Source: Selaginella tamariscina (taxonomy: Eukaryota > Streptophyta > Lycopodiopsida > Selaginellales > Selaginellaceae). From it: a stretch of 64,000 nt of DNA. Location of the stretch: contig PUQB01000111.1 of NCBI GenBank assembly GCA_003024785.1, positions 333,212 to 397,211 of the forward strand, written 5' to 3'. The notes below the pieces were generated by a model. That model was given only the letters and a program-made list of their open reading frames with translations, did no database searches and had not been told where the DNA came from. Positions 1-9,606 of the stretch are shown in pieces (positions within the stretch are counted from its first letter, which is position 1; each line of letters opens with the position of its first letter). Both the position numbers and the translations under genes were made by a program.

Positions 1-81
1 AATGCTTAATTATGTTGTAAACCCCAATTAACGTGTGGTAATTAACCATATTGCCATAATTGGAGAAAACAGAAAACTCAC

Positions 82-373
82 TTTCTTTGTACCAAATCTT
101 TGTACTAAAAATAATGCAATGAGAACTGTAGCCGACAACCAAACAACAGTTGCTGTGAACAAACAAACAACAAATAATTAATTACATAATATGCATATAG
201 TAATGCTTGTATTAATATATATATAATATTAATTATAATTATATAAAGTACCATTATTAATATTAATTACTATCAGAGACATATTACATTAAAAACTCAC
301 TTTGAGTTATTTTTGTTGTAGCTGTCCTATTCCAGCCATAGCCGATAACACTGCAAAATATTATTAATCTTCG

Positions 374-419
<46 letters not shown>

Positions 420-1204
420 ACACACACGCACGCATACCTGAGACGGCAGGGGTTAATATACCATCTCCAATAAGCATACACGTACCGAGCATGGCGACAA
501 ATAGTAGAAGTTTTTGTGCTGTTTTATGTTTTTCAATAAAACGAGCAACTTTTGAGGGGCTCTCATTAGTTTTACTAAAATGTGATAGTCTCACATCACT
601 TTGCAATCGTCCATATTTATGTCCCTTAATTGAAGTTTTCAAATGCTGGCAAAGTAAGGAATATAATGCAAATGTTCCACCTGTATTAAATAATTAAATA
701 AATTCATTAATTTTTTAATTTAATAAAATATATTTAAGAGTTAAAATTTAATAATATAAACTAAGTTTACCTTCACCGTGGTCATCTGCACGTAGGACGA
801 TAAACACGTACTTAAACAGGCCGATTAAGGTTAATGTCCAGAAGATTATGCAAAACGTGCCGAGGTAATCTTCTCCTTGTGCATATTTGAAGTTCATAGT
901 TGGGTAAACATATAATGGAGAAGTCCCTAAATCTCCGTAAACCACCCCGAGTGTTGATATGCTAAAACGATTGTTTTCCACTGTAAATATATAGTTTATT
1001 AGTATTATATAAATATAACTATTTAGTAATAATATAATTATTTATAAGTATACTAATAAATGTATTCTTGTACATTTATGTTAAAAACTCACTATGTGCG
1101 TGTGTTAAATAGATGTGTGCCTATCTATATACATAAATAGATGTATTATTAATATAAATAATTATGTAAAACATGTATGCTTATATATATGCGTGGCACA
1201 AACA

Positions 1205-1290
<86 letters not shown>

Positions 1291-1577
1291 ATACATATAC
1301 TACTTACATGATCCTTCGAGGTTTTCTGGGGCTTAGTGGTGTCTCGAGAAGCATGATTATGATTAGACTGCATTAAAACAATTCCTTATATTGAGATTAA
1401 GAAGTTTGCTACCTTTACATACACACACGCACGCGCACGCACACAAACGTGCGTTTATATATCGAGTAAAGGTGTAATATAGAAGAAAAGCTGGAAAACT
1501 TATATTTAAAATTATATAACACTACTTAAAAATTTATACATGATCATTCACTATATATTACAAAAACCATAGTATTT

Positions 1578-1619
<42 letters not shown>

Positions 1620-1696
1620 ACCCAATTGGTTATCATATTGGGGGAAGCATGCAGCTCCTGCTCAGAGCTGACTTTGCCAATCTCAATATCTTCCAT
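82..1696 (-). CDS. KUP/HAK/KT potassium transporter, N-terminal part (5 exons, runs off left edge)
   Basis: Plasma-membrane or endomembrane K+ uptake transporter of the KUP/HAK/KT family. Exons on the minus strand: 1622-1696 (ATG at 1696, phase 0), 1308-1367, 771-980, 438-680, 301-350 and 82-152, each with GT-AG borders. Exon 3 encodes the family signature [16 protein letters not shown], then the WTLTLI...[11 protein letters not shown] helix; exon 4 encodes [14 protein letters not shown]; the last exon encodes [14 protein letters not shown] and QRFGT. Two single-base frame breaks sit at conserved places: after the LAYQ segment just before LGVVYGD, and in exon 301-350, where the frame must shift before the KITQT segment. 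Both look like one missing base, as in the other genes here. The C-terminal two thirds lie outside the window. The family call is certain; the subgroup is not assigned. Confidence 0.9.
1208..1289. repeat. (TA)n(GA)n microsatellite in a KUP intron
   Basis: About 38 bases of TA dinucleotides run directly into about 44 bases of GA dinucleotides, between KUP exons 2 and 3. ORFs here are artefacts of the repeat. Confidence 0.95.
1581..1617. repeat. (CA)n microsatellite at the 5' splice site of KUP intron 1
   Basis: An uninterrupted CA run. On the sense (minus) strand it is a (GT)n tract starting three bases after the GT donor at 1620-1621. Confidence 0.95.
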
Positions 1697-1720
1697 GTAT
1701 AAAGAACCCGGGAATATGAT

Positions 1721-2843
1721 GCTCAAAAATCAAATAAAATATGAAATAAAAATATAAAATAAATAAATATATATATAAATTCAAGCTTTTTTCTGCTCTA
1801 TACGATCGGCATTGTGCAAAGATTCCAGGGAATAACTAAAGATTCTTCACCTCGCTGGCTGTCTGAGGGTGTGAAACAGTATTTATGAAATCCAATAATC
1901 TGTTTAAAACACATATTAAAACAGATTTAACAATTAAAACACATATTAAAACAAGATTTAACAACTAAAACACGTATTAAAACAAGATTTAATCACTCCC
2001 GAAATCACTCGTATACAAAGCTTCCCTTGTTCTTCAACCTGCTTTTTCGTATATACTAAGGTTATTCTAAGAATCATTTTGGTATATTCTTTATGCCAGG
2101 TATATACCAAGCATATACTAGAATGTTACTTTTCTATACGAGGGGTCAGCTGGGCGGTGCGAAGTCCGTGTTCCTTTACTATACATAATAAAAAGTAATG
2201 AAATTGAATATTTAAAATTTATACTCTATGTAATATAAATTAAAACTGTCTTAATTTTATAACAATTTTGTTAAACTTTTTTTTTTACATAAAAATTAAA
2301 TTTAAGCTATTGGTCCACGTACACACCCACGTGCGTTTTTAGACCGTGCACGTATTTAAAATGTTGTTTCTAAGTCAAAGATCCTATCTGTACGTGTACA
2401 GCAAATGTCCAAAACCATCTCTTTCTTTTCTTTTTGTTTTTTTTAAAATTTTTAATATTTCTTAATACTATATATAAATATAATTAAAACTCATGGTTTA
2501 ATGGTTATAATAATTATTTATAATATGATATGTATTATAATAAATATAATATATTTTTGCTGTTCTATAGCACGGATTTCATACTGGACACATACCAATT
2601 GTGGTGCTCATACATTGAAATGTTTGAGTAGCTTTGGTGTGAAATCGTCTTGTTTAATTAAGAGCGTTTTTAAAAGATATTAAGATATACCTTATTTTTT
2701 ACGTTATCAAATAGTTAAAAGAAATTAATTTCAAAATTATATGAAAAAAAGCTTATAGTTGTCAAGCTTATATAATTATTATTTATTTAATTATTTTAGT
2801 ACTTTTCATATCTTTAATTAATTACAACTTATGTCTCTGTACA
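1721..2843 (+). repeat. Duplicated segment B, copy 1
   Basis: About 1.1 kb matching 53308-54398 in direct orientation with small indels; both copies open with ATGCTCAAAAATC and share the TCTGCTCTATACGAT and CTCGCTGGCTGTCTGAGGG blocks. It begins 25 bases upstream of the KUP start codon, so it probably supplies that gene's upstream region. No ORF is convincing. More diverged pieces of the same family appear near 54793-55150 and 63470-63760, so B is probably a dispersed repeat rather than a unique duplication. Confidence 0.8.
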
Positions 2844-3172
2844 GTGTATTATTAACTAGAGTTAAAGATTAAAGTTAATAATATAATTATTATTACATAT
2901 AATTTGTTGATCAAACTTATTACAAAAGAGTATTTATGTTTTATAATGTTTAAATTAATTCAATTAAAACTGATAAATTAGAAAACCCCTTCATTATATA
3001 GTATAATATTTTAAATTAAACTATGTTACATATGCGAATGCATATATATACATCTACATGTTTAAATAACTTGTTCTTTCATTCAGAGTGTATAAAACTT
3101 TACAAAAGTATATGAGAATTAAGTATATAAGAACCTGGTATTACTAATGTTGATGTTGATCAGCAAGCATAC

Positions 3173-3305
3173 CTTTGAGGCTCCGTTTAGCCATATAGCG
3201 GTCTCCCTTGTGCAGAAAGCTCTAGTAATCCTTCGAGTGCGTCCGCTCTTTGTTTGTATCACTTGACATCGACTACATTGTCTACTGTGTTTACACTTGT
3301 TCTAT
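3173..3305 (-). pseudogene. NIMA-related (NEK) kinase C-terminal tail, isolated exon
   Basis: A splice-bounded exon (acceptor TGCAG before 3305, donor GTATGC after 3173) reads DVK-stop-YKQRADALEGLLELSAQ, then, after a one-base shift, RETAIWL and RSLK. This pattern, an ALE-LLEL helix followed by ETAIWL..SLKG, is the conserved C-terminal tail of plant NEK kinases. No kinase domain and no neighbouring NEK exon are seen between B1 and A1. One in-frame TGA and one frame shift are present. It is either an orphan exon left by rearrangement or part of a gene broken up by the duplications. Confidence 0.6.
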
Positions 3306-3375
3306 CTGCAATGCCAACTATCAATATGTAAACACGCACGCACACATACAGTACGTAAACACACGCTCCCACAGT

Positions 3376-3496
3376 TAAACGGTGCGAAACTAGCCGTAGT
3401 CGAAAAATGCTACGGATTAGTAATTAAGTAAACTAGTAATTAAACATTTCCGTAGCATTTTTCCATTACAGCTAGTTTTGCTCGTTAAACAACAGA
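3376..3496. repeat. Imperfect inverted repeat (foldback) at the left border of segment A1
   Basis: Left arm 3376-3415 (contains GAAACTAGCCGTAGTCG and AAAAATGCTACGGA) pairs with right arm 3451-3496 (TCCGTAGCATTTTT...AGCTAGTTTTGCTCG). The homology shared with 50907 onward starts within or just before the right arm, so the copy at 50.9 kb has only one arm. Confidence 0.75.
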
Positions 3497-3531
3497 CTAG
3501 TGTATGTGTATGCTATCGAGAACACACACAC

Positions 3532-3870
3532 ACACACACACGACAGTCCGTAAACACACGCCCCATACCTGTACGACAGTTAGAACACAGACTAGTGTAT
3601 GTGTAATACTATTACCAGAACACAGTAAACACACGCTCCCATACCTTTACGACAGTTAAACACAGGTGTATACAATTAGTCCTTTGAGTACCATAAACAC
3701 ACACACACAGTACGTAAACACACGCTCCCATGCTTTCACGACAGTTAAAACACAGACTAGCGTATGTGTACAGACCAATAATACCAGAAAACAAACGCAG
3801 CCACACACACAGTACGTAAACACACGCTCCCATACCTTTACAACAGTTAAAAGACAGACTAGTATATGTA
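3532..3870. repeat. Minisatellite in segment A1 (about 4 units)
   Basis: Repeating units share GTAAACACACGCTCCCATAC, then CTTTACGACAGTTAAA, then ACACAGACTAGTGTATGTGTA, with units roughly 75-105 bases long. A truncated unit lies at 3340-3375. Translated ORFs across it only reflect the repeat. Confidence 0.9.
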
Positions 3871-4033
3871 TAGTGTATAGGTTCGCTTGGGCCGGCTCCT
3901 TAGTGCTGATAACCAGCTGGTTAGGTAAGCTATACGTTGCTTATGTAAATACGCATACAGACGTACATATGTGTATATGTATACTGTGTGTGTGTGTTGT
4001 GTAATGATGGATGTCTTACCATTTGTTTGATAG

Positions 4034-4324
4034 GTGCGAGAAAGCTTCACCAGCTGTTTATGGATGTTCATAATGCGATAAGGGACGATAGATATCTTAT
4101 TGGTCGAAGACTTCACAGCTATGGCGAACCTTCCAGAAAACAAGGTTAGTACACACACGCACCATACACATACATATGCAGATGCTTATACACAACTATA
4201 TAAATCTCTAATAGCATGTGGTTCATTACGCGCGCGCGTGTGTGTGTGTGAGAGAGAGAGAGAACGTGTGCTTCTTATTCAGGAGGTTGAGGTGGAGCTT
4301 TTGGAGGAGGAAATAAAGGACTCC
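4034..4324 (+). pseudogene. Two small exons of unknown gene in A1 (broken copy)
   Basis: Exon 4034-4144 follows TTGATAG and ends before GTTAGT; exon 4283-4324 encodes the acidic peptide EVEVELLEEEIKDS. Compared with the A2 copy (51501-51613 and 51739-51780), this first exon lacks two bases in the AAGGGGAACG stretch and so loses frame. The protein is not recognised. Confidence 0.5.
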
Positions 4325-4547
4325 GTAAGCGTGTGTATATATTGTAGTACTAGTACGTTTTATCGTTTTATATATATATATTCATGATATATATATATAT
4401 TTGTAGTTTGCAACTTATTTAATTAAACCTAATTTTAGTTAAACATAACCAGAATCTACTAAATATCTTTAACCTTTTTAAAATGTTAAGGGTATAAATG
4501 AAATGAGTGAGTAATTTAGGGATAATTAATTTAGGGTAACTAAAGAC

Positions 4548-5236
4548 ATGACAAGAAAGAGTCCAACGTTCACAAGGGGACAAAGGCAAGCTCAAGACCC
4601 TGAATATGCAAAAGCAAGAGAAGAAGCTCATCTTAAGTACGATGGTTCCATATGTATTAAATGTAACGGAACTGACACAGTGTTTTTACTTCAACAATAA
4701 ATCACTAGACCAACCCAGTTGGCATGTCGGAATTGCCCTAAAACTGGCAACGGTAAAACAAGAAACCCTTCTTTTTGGCCCACGAGTTACAAGGCCAAGG
4801 TTGTGGGAGATGGCATGAACATAGGAGGAGAATATTCTAGGAAATAATGCTAGAGAATATTCCACAGGAGGAGTATATTCAGCAGAATATTCACTACGGC
4901 ATGAATATTCCACAGGACAGAATATGCACTATGGCATGAATATGCAGGAGAATATTCTTGCAAGTGGAGAATATGCCACAAATATGTACTATGACATGAA
5001 TATGCAGGAGAATATTCAGCAGGAGGAGGATATTCTGCAGCATACTCATTATAACATGAATATGGGAGAACATTCCACAGGAGGAGAACATTAAACAGAA
5101 TATTCACTATGGCCAAGAGGAGGATATTCAACAGAATGTTCACTATGGCATGGATATGCAGGAGAATGTTCACTATGAGTCTGGCATTCAACTGGTGGAT
5201 GAGGATGAATCTAGTAACAAGTCTTTTCAATCCGAA
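4548..5236 (+). pseudogene. Dof-like zinc-finger gene, copy 1 (frameshifted, truncated)
   Basis: Starts with the same ATGACAAGAAAGAGTCC as the copy at 51988. The frame breaks inside the finger: GTGTTTTTACTTC here against GTGTTTAATTACTTC in copy 2, giving an early stop. The N/Q/M-rich repeat tail is still recognisable at DNA level but spread over several frames, and the acidic C-terminal end is missing because PLE sequence begins near 5243. The domain description is given under copy 2. Confidence 0.75.
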
Positions 5237-5243
5237 TTGATAA

Positions 5244-7224
5244 GGCTTTGACATCAAAGATGAAAAGCAAGCAATCGGGAAGCCGAGTTGCAGAGAGCTT
5301 TCGTAAGAGTGACATCGAATCTGGCATGTAGGTTGGCTGTTCTGTGAGAAGGTCGAACACTGATGGTGCAACCACAAGAGAGATGTTCCCAGATAAAACC
5401 ATTGTAACCGGCGATGGGTCTTCCCTTCACCGGGTTCTTGTGGATCTTGGGGAGGAAGTAGAGCTGGCACGGGCGAAAACCCGAGTCTGGCTTGTGGAGA
5501 AGGTACCTGATGGTATTCTCGTCGATCCAGGTGCAGCTTTCGTACTTCCTGATGAGGAACTCCAGTCGTTCGTAGAGTAGAGGAAACGGAACTTGGTCAA
5601 CCTGTCTATACACCAGAGGGTCCCGAAGTTGTCTGTAGGCCTCTTCTAGATACCAGGATCTATCGAGGAGGACTACTCCGAGATTCTTGTCTGCTGGCTT
5701 GATGACAATTGAGGTGTCCCGTTTCAATGAGAGAAGTGCCTGTCGAAACTTACCCTTGATGGAACATTTTGGTGCCAGAGTGTTGTGGAACCTTGTGAGA
5801 AGGGCTTCTTTCAAAGTCCTTAGCTGTGCTTCCATCAGAGGATGAGCTCGAGGGGGAACAAAAGATGGTCTTGGAACGTAGAACCTGGGTGTAGGAGTAT
5901 CAGTGTTCCTGAAGAGCCAAGTGAGACGAGCTGTCCTTACGAAATCATCGAGGGCACGATGGATTTCTGTAAGGGTTGTAGGTGGCGGATTGGGGATGTA
6001 TTTGAGGCCGTGAGCAAGTAACCTGTGTTCTGCCGGTGAGAGTTGTCGTGAGGAGAGGTTGTGAACTGCCATGATCTCCACACGGTTCTCTAGCTGTGAA
6101 ACACGTTGGTTACCTGTGATCCTCAGTACCGCCTGATGGAGGTCGATTAACGGGAGCCAGAATGGGCAGAGTTGCCCCTGCCTCTTCCTCTTCCGCGTCC
6201 ACGACCCCTTCCTCGTCCTCGTCCTGGGCTGTTGCTCCTGCTTGGTTCTCGTTTGTCGGTCTTTGAAGGAGACCGAGACCGGCCACGCTGTCCACGCGGA
6301 GGTGTTGGGGAACCAGATCTCGTTGGAGATCTCTGGGCGGACCTGTTTGGAGAAGACGAAGGCGATCGAGCAGAATGGGTGTCTTTGGTCCCAGACGCCC
6401 CATTCTGCTTCTTCCCGTTTCCCTGGCGAGTGTTCTTCAGAATGGACTTGGGTTGCTCATCCGAGAAAGTGACTCGAGCGGTTGTCTTCGTCTGTGTATC
6501 CTCCACGGACTTGCCTTTGTCTCTGCCCTTGTTCTTGTTCCCTTTGCTTGGACTTGGTGGCTGTTTCAACTGTTCTTTCAGCACGCGCTCGATTTCAGAT
6601 CGTACAAGGTCCTTGACTGTCATCTGCTTCTCCTTGGCGGCTGCCTCTGCTTCTGCCTTTTCTCTAGCTTCTCTTGCAGCTGCAAGGGAGTTCTCCTTGG
6701 CTTTGGCAGTGAGCTGACTATTGGCGCGGAAGAAAGATATCTCGGAAGAGAAGGTGGATCTTACTTTCTTTGCCAGAGACAGCAGCTCCTCTTTGACAAG
6801 TGTCAGGGAGGTCGAGGGAGTCTGTGAGAGAGAGGACGAGACAAGCTCATCCACGCGAGAGTCGAATACCTTGATGAAATCGTCTGAAGTGAGCTGGTGC
6901 AGTTTCTCCAATTCCTGTTTTCGAAACTCCAGAAGAGCAGCAGTGAGTACCTTGCATGGATCTCGGCAACCTTTGAGTTTTCTTGAAACTCTTTGAGAGA
7001 GAGCTTGACCTGTGGGATCCTAGTGTTAAGGCAATGGGGTACTGTACCTTCAGAGTGGAGAGCAGTGAGTTTGTCAACAGTGTTCTTTGTGCGACCACAT
7101 AGCTTGTAGAGGTTGCAATACTCTTTGAGAGAGTTCTTGAGAGTGGCCTCAAAAGCATGGGAAAGATCCTTTTGACCACCCAAGGTACCTTTAGGAGGAC
7201 GTTGCTGACTTCCTTCAATCACAG
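5244..7224 (-). mobile_element. Penelope-like element, copy 1 (sense part, 3' truncated)
   Basis: Minus-strand coding remnant. From 7224 downward: a helical N-terminal region shared with copy 2 (FEATLKNSLKEYCNLYKL), an Ala/Glu/Lys-rich coiled coil (AAREAREKAEAEAAAKEKQ), a basic Ser/Arg and Arg/Gly-rich stretch at about 6150-6330, then the Penelope-type region at 5254-6081: HGLKYIPNPPP, a DDFVRTARLTWLF block, VIKPADKNLGVVLLDRSWYLEE and LYFLPKIHKNPVKGRPI. KPADK-G-VV-D and LPKIHK...RPI are hallmarks of Penelope-like reverse transcriptases. It stops near RT motif A; everything downstream is lost at the junction with segment A1. Several frame breaks are present. Confidence 0.85.
6147..6330 (-). 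other. RG/RS-rich segment in the PLE protein
   Basis: The minus strand encodes a Ser/Arg/Pro-rich stretch ending in an uninterrupted GRGRGRGRGRGRG run. A shorter RG/GH version is kept in copy 2 near 26880-26980. Such stretches usually bind RNA in other proteins; here that role is inferred. The GC-rich complementary strand gives a false Pro/Leu-rich ORF. Confidence 0.7.
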
Positions 7225-8010
7225 ACAACTACCACCAATGAGATCCGCGAGCTCGAAGTCGTGAATCTCGACAGATCTAATGACATAGGTATGCAATTGG
7301 TTCTCTCAGAGGCACGTGCTCTTCGCAAAGAGGCTGCCTCCATACGAGAGGACGCGCACATAAGAGAGAAAGCTGCCAGCAACAAGGAGCTCAAAGTTGC
7401 TAATTGACAACAGTATGCCACCCTCCTCGAACAAGTTGCTTTCGAAAGGGAAAAGCAAGTTCTAAAACTTGAACAATAGGCCACTATTCATGCTCGTGCA
7501 GTCGAAGAAGCTGAGACTTCATCACGTGTATAGTACCAACAACTCACTCAACAACTGCTTGACTTCCAGAACCAGATTCAAAGTCAACAGAAAGAGCTTG
7601 AACTTCGAGAACAACAACTTCTGAAGCAATCTGAAGACCGTGAACAGCAACTTCAAGTACTATTTTAGAAGCAGTCTGAACTCCGTGAACAGGAGATGCT
7701 TTGCGAACTCCGCAAGTAGCTTGAGGAGTTTTAGAATCAACAACGACTAGATTTTCAAAAGGAACAACAGGAATTTCTACAACGATAGCAGGAATTCCAA
7801 CGACAACAAGAACAACAGCAGCAAGAGCTCCCAACTGTTCTAGGAAACTCTTCTGCGAGTCAATAGGGTGCCACTCCACCATCTGGGGATTCTCCACTAA
7901 GTACTTTGAGTACACACGGCGCTGCTTGCGAATCTCTCTCCCATCTTGTGCAGGGTTCAAAGTTGGTGTTGAAGCCATGCTTGAACCTGTTCTATTGGAC
8001 TTAAACAGAG
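7211..8010 (+). mobile_element. Penelope-like element 5' segment in inverted orientation
   Basis: Plus-strand frame starting NEIRELEVVNLDRSND and continuing as a Glu/Gln-rich coiled coil (LRKEAASIREDAHIREK, LTQQLLDFQNQIQSQQKEL, QEFQRQQEQQQQEL) to about 7990, open apart from one TGA and seven TAG codons. The same Gln-rich coil lies on the minus strand just upstream of the N-terminal region in copy 2 (28050-28375), in line with the rest of that element. In copy 1 it is inverted, meeting the sense part head to head at 7211-7225. At one stop (GTA TAG TAC) copy 2 has GTA CAG CAC, so that codon was Gln. Confidence 0.7.
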
Positions 8011-8024
8011 TTTAGGATTTAAGA
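8011..8024 (+). repeat. Two degenerate telomeric heptamers at the 3' end of a PLE fragment
   Basis: TTTAGGATTTAAGA precedes AGTGTGTG, the same phase and sequence as the last heptamers at 24574-24594, where PLE copy 2 begins. Confidence 0.6.
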
Positions 8025-8487
8025 AGTGTGTGCTAAGTAGTGTAGAGGAGACCCAGATTACAAAAGAGTGAATAAATATAGGTGGGAGAAAAAGAAATCC
8101 CTTGAAAAAATTTCCCTTATGAGGAGAAGGGAAATAGAAGAGGAAATAAAAAAAGAGAGAGAATATGGAGAATTAAATAGGGGAATGATCACTAGATTGA
8201 AAAAGAAATAAGAAAATTGCACAATCCCTAAACTAGTTTCGTCTTAACTGGGACGTCTTCAGTAGGAAGTGGTGCTAATCTTGAACCCTAGGAAAAAGAA
8301 TCTTAGAATGCTCCTTTTATACTCCAGTTTAGACACGTGGAAGGCCAAGTGTCATGACATGCAAAAGGCTAAGTGTCATGGACGGAAGGCCAAGTGGATG
8401 TGGATGTGGAAGGCCATGTGGAAGTTCAAGTGCCATGTCCTATGGTACCTGGTGACATGTTGTTGATCATGGTCAAAGGGTAGTGAC
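8025..8487 (-). mobile_element. Third PLE copy: 3' UTR part, left of the gypsy insertion
   Basis: Matches 24595-25050, the 3' untranslated region of PLE copy 2. Its continuation (3' coding end) lies at 24442-24552 beyond the inserted gypsy elements. Together these give a strongly 5'-truncated PLE of about 575 bases with telomeric heptamers at both ends. Confidence 0.8.
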
Positions 8488-9019
8488 TGTCAAGCCACGA
8501 TCCAAGAACCAGGAAGTAGCAGGATTTCGAGAACAAGAAGGCTTGACTCAGGAGCAAGACAAGGAGCAGGACAGGAACTCGGAACTTAGGAGCAGAACAA
8601 GGAACATGACAAGGAACAGGATAGCAGGACAAGGAGCAGGATAGCAGAACAAGGAGCAGGATAGGAAATGGGGCAGGATAGCAAGACAAGGAGTAGGATA
8701 GGAAATGGAGCAAGATAGCAGGACAAGGAGCTGGATAGGAACTGGAATAGAATAGCAGGACAAGGAGCAGGATAGGAAATGGAGCAGGATAGCAAGATAA
8801 GAAGTAGGATAGGAATTGGAGTAAGATAGCAAGATAAGGAGTAGGACAGGAACTAGGAACTCAGGAGTAGGACAAGGCACAAGACAGGAACCAGGAACTC
8901 AGGAGTCATGAGTCGGACAGGATCCAGGAGCAAGACAGGAGTAGGACAGGATCTAGGAGTGAGATAGGATCCAGGAGCAAGACAGGAACAAGATAGGATC
9001 CGGGAGCAAAACAGGATCA
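8488..9019 (-). repeat. E2 3' LTR, first half
   Basis: Begins TGTCAAGCCACGATCC and is dominated by AGGAGCAGGACAGGAT-type purine-rich repeats, closest to 17439-18000 of the other E2 LTR. Interrupted at 9019 by E1. Confidence 0.8.
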
Positions 9020-9595
9020 TGTCAAGCCACGATCCAGGAACTAGGAAGAGAGTAGGATTCCAAGAACATGAAGGCTTGACTCAGGAACAGGACCGAGAGC
9101 ACACAGAACTAGGAACAGGAACAGGATAGACCTAGGAGCAAGACAGGATCAGGATAGGATCCGGGAGCAAGACAGGATCCAGGAATAAGACAGAAACAGG
9201 ACAGGATCCCGGAGCAGAACAGGAAACAAGAACGAGCAGGAGCAGGACAGGAAACAAGACAAGAACAAGACAAGACGAGATTGATCGTAGTAAGACTGGT
9301 GTTGATAGTAACTGATTGTACAACAATTAGGTCGGAGCTTTTATGCTCACAACTCCAAGAGCTAATCTAGGCATGAGTGCTAAAAGTGGTTCATGCATGC
9401 AAAAGTGACTGCATGCATGCAGAGGCTAAGATGAGTCCACATGTCCCTTATCCTCTAGGCATATCCTGTGGCATATCCTATAGGAATATCCTGTAGGAAA
9501 TCCTGCAACCCATATCCTGTATCCGGAATCCTGTAGAAAGTCCTGCAACCCATATCCTGTATCCGGAATCCTGTATTCTGTATCGGGTCGTGACA
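9020..9595 (-). repeat. E1 3' LTR
   Basis: TGTCAAGCCACGATCC to TCGGGTCGTGACA. Contains an AGGACAGGATCC-type purine-rich part and, at 9455-9590, tandem ATATCCTGTAGG and TATCCTGTATCCGGAATCC motifs. Confidence 0.9.
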
Positions 9596-9606
9596 GCACC
9601 TCCTCC

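Larger units (their letters stand above)
3447..5243 (+). repeat. Duplicated segment A, copy 1
   Basis: About 1.8 kb nearly identical to 50907-52635, in the same orientation. It contains a foldback arm, a minisatellite, two small exons and a Dof-like gene. At 5243 the match stops and minus-strand Penelope-like element sequence begins, so this copy has lost the last part of the Dof-like gene. Confidence 0.9.

Noticed and set aside
1115-1373. ORFs rich in YIYIYI, SLSLSL or ERERER
   Set aside because: Pure microsatellite translations; the same holds at 31000, 34900, 39200, 45250 and 50100.
3612-3833. ORFs repeating ACVYVLCVWLRLF (also 51117-51340)
   Set aside because: They only reflect the minisatellite unit and have no splice or codon support.
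6172-6717. Plus-strand Pro/Leu-rich ORF
   Set aside because: Antisense shadow of the RG/RS-rich part of the PLE protein.
7405-7890. TAG read as glutamine by an alternative genetic code
   Set aside because: The other plant genes use standard stops, the TAGs are confined to a dead transposon copy, and the second copy has CAG or CAA at several of these sites.
7544-7978. Minus-strand ORF beginning MASTPTLNPAQDGREIRKQ as a separate gene
   Set aside because: The plus strand in the same place continues the PLE coil and matches copy 2 through the GCGAGTCAA.GGTGCCAC block, so the minus ORF is most likely a shadow.
8488-9019. A solo LTR
   Set aside because: It continues at 15212 after the E1 insertion with a matching target duplication, so it is half of E2's LTR.
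9440-9590. CRISPR-like array in the ATATCCTGTAGG repeats
   Set aside because: Repeats are 12 bases, variable and without unique spacers, inside a plant LTR.
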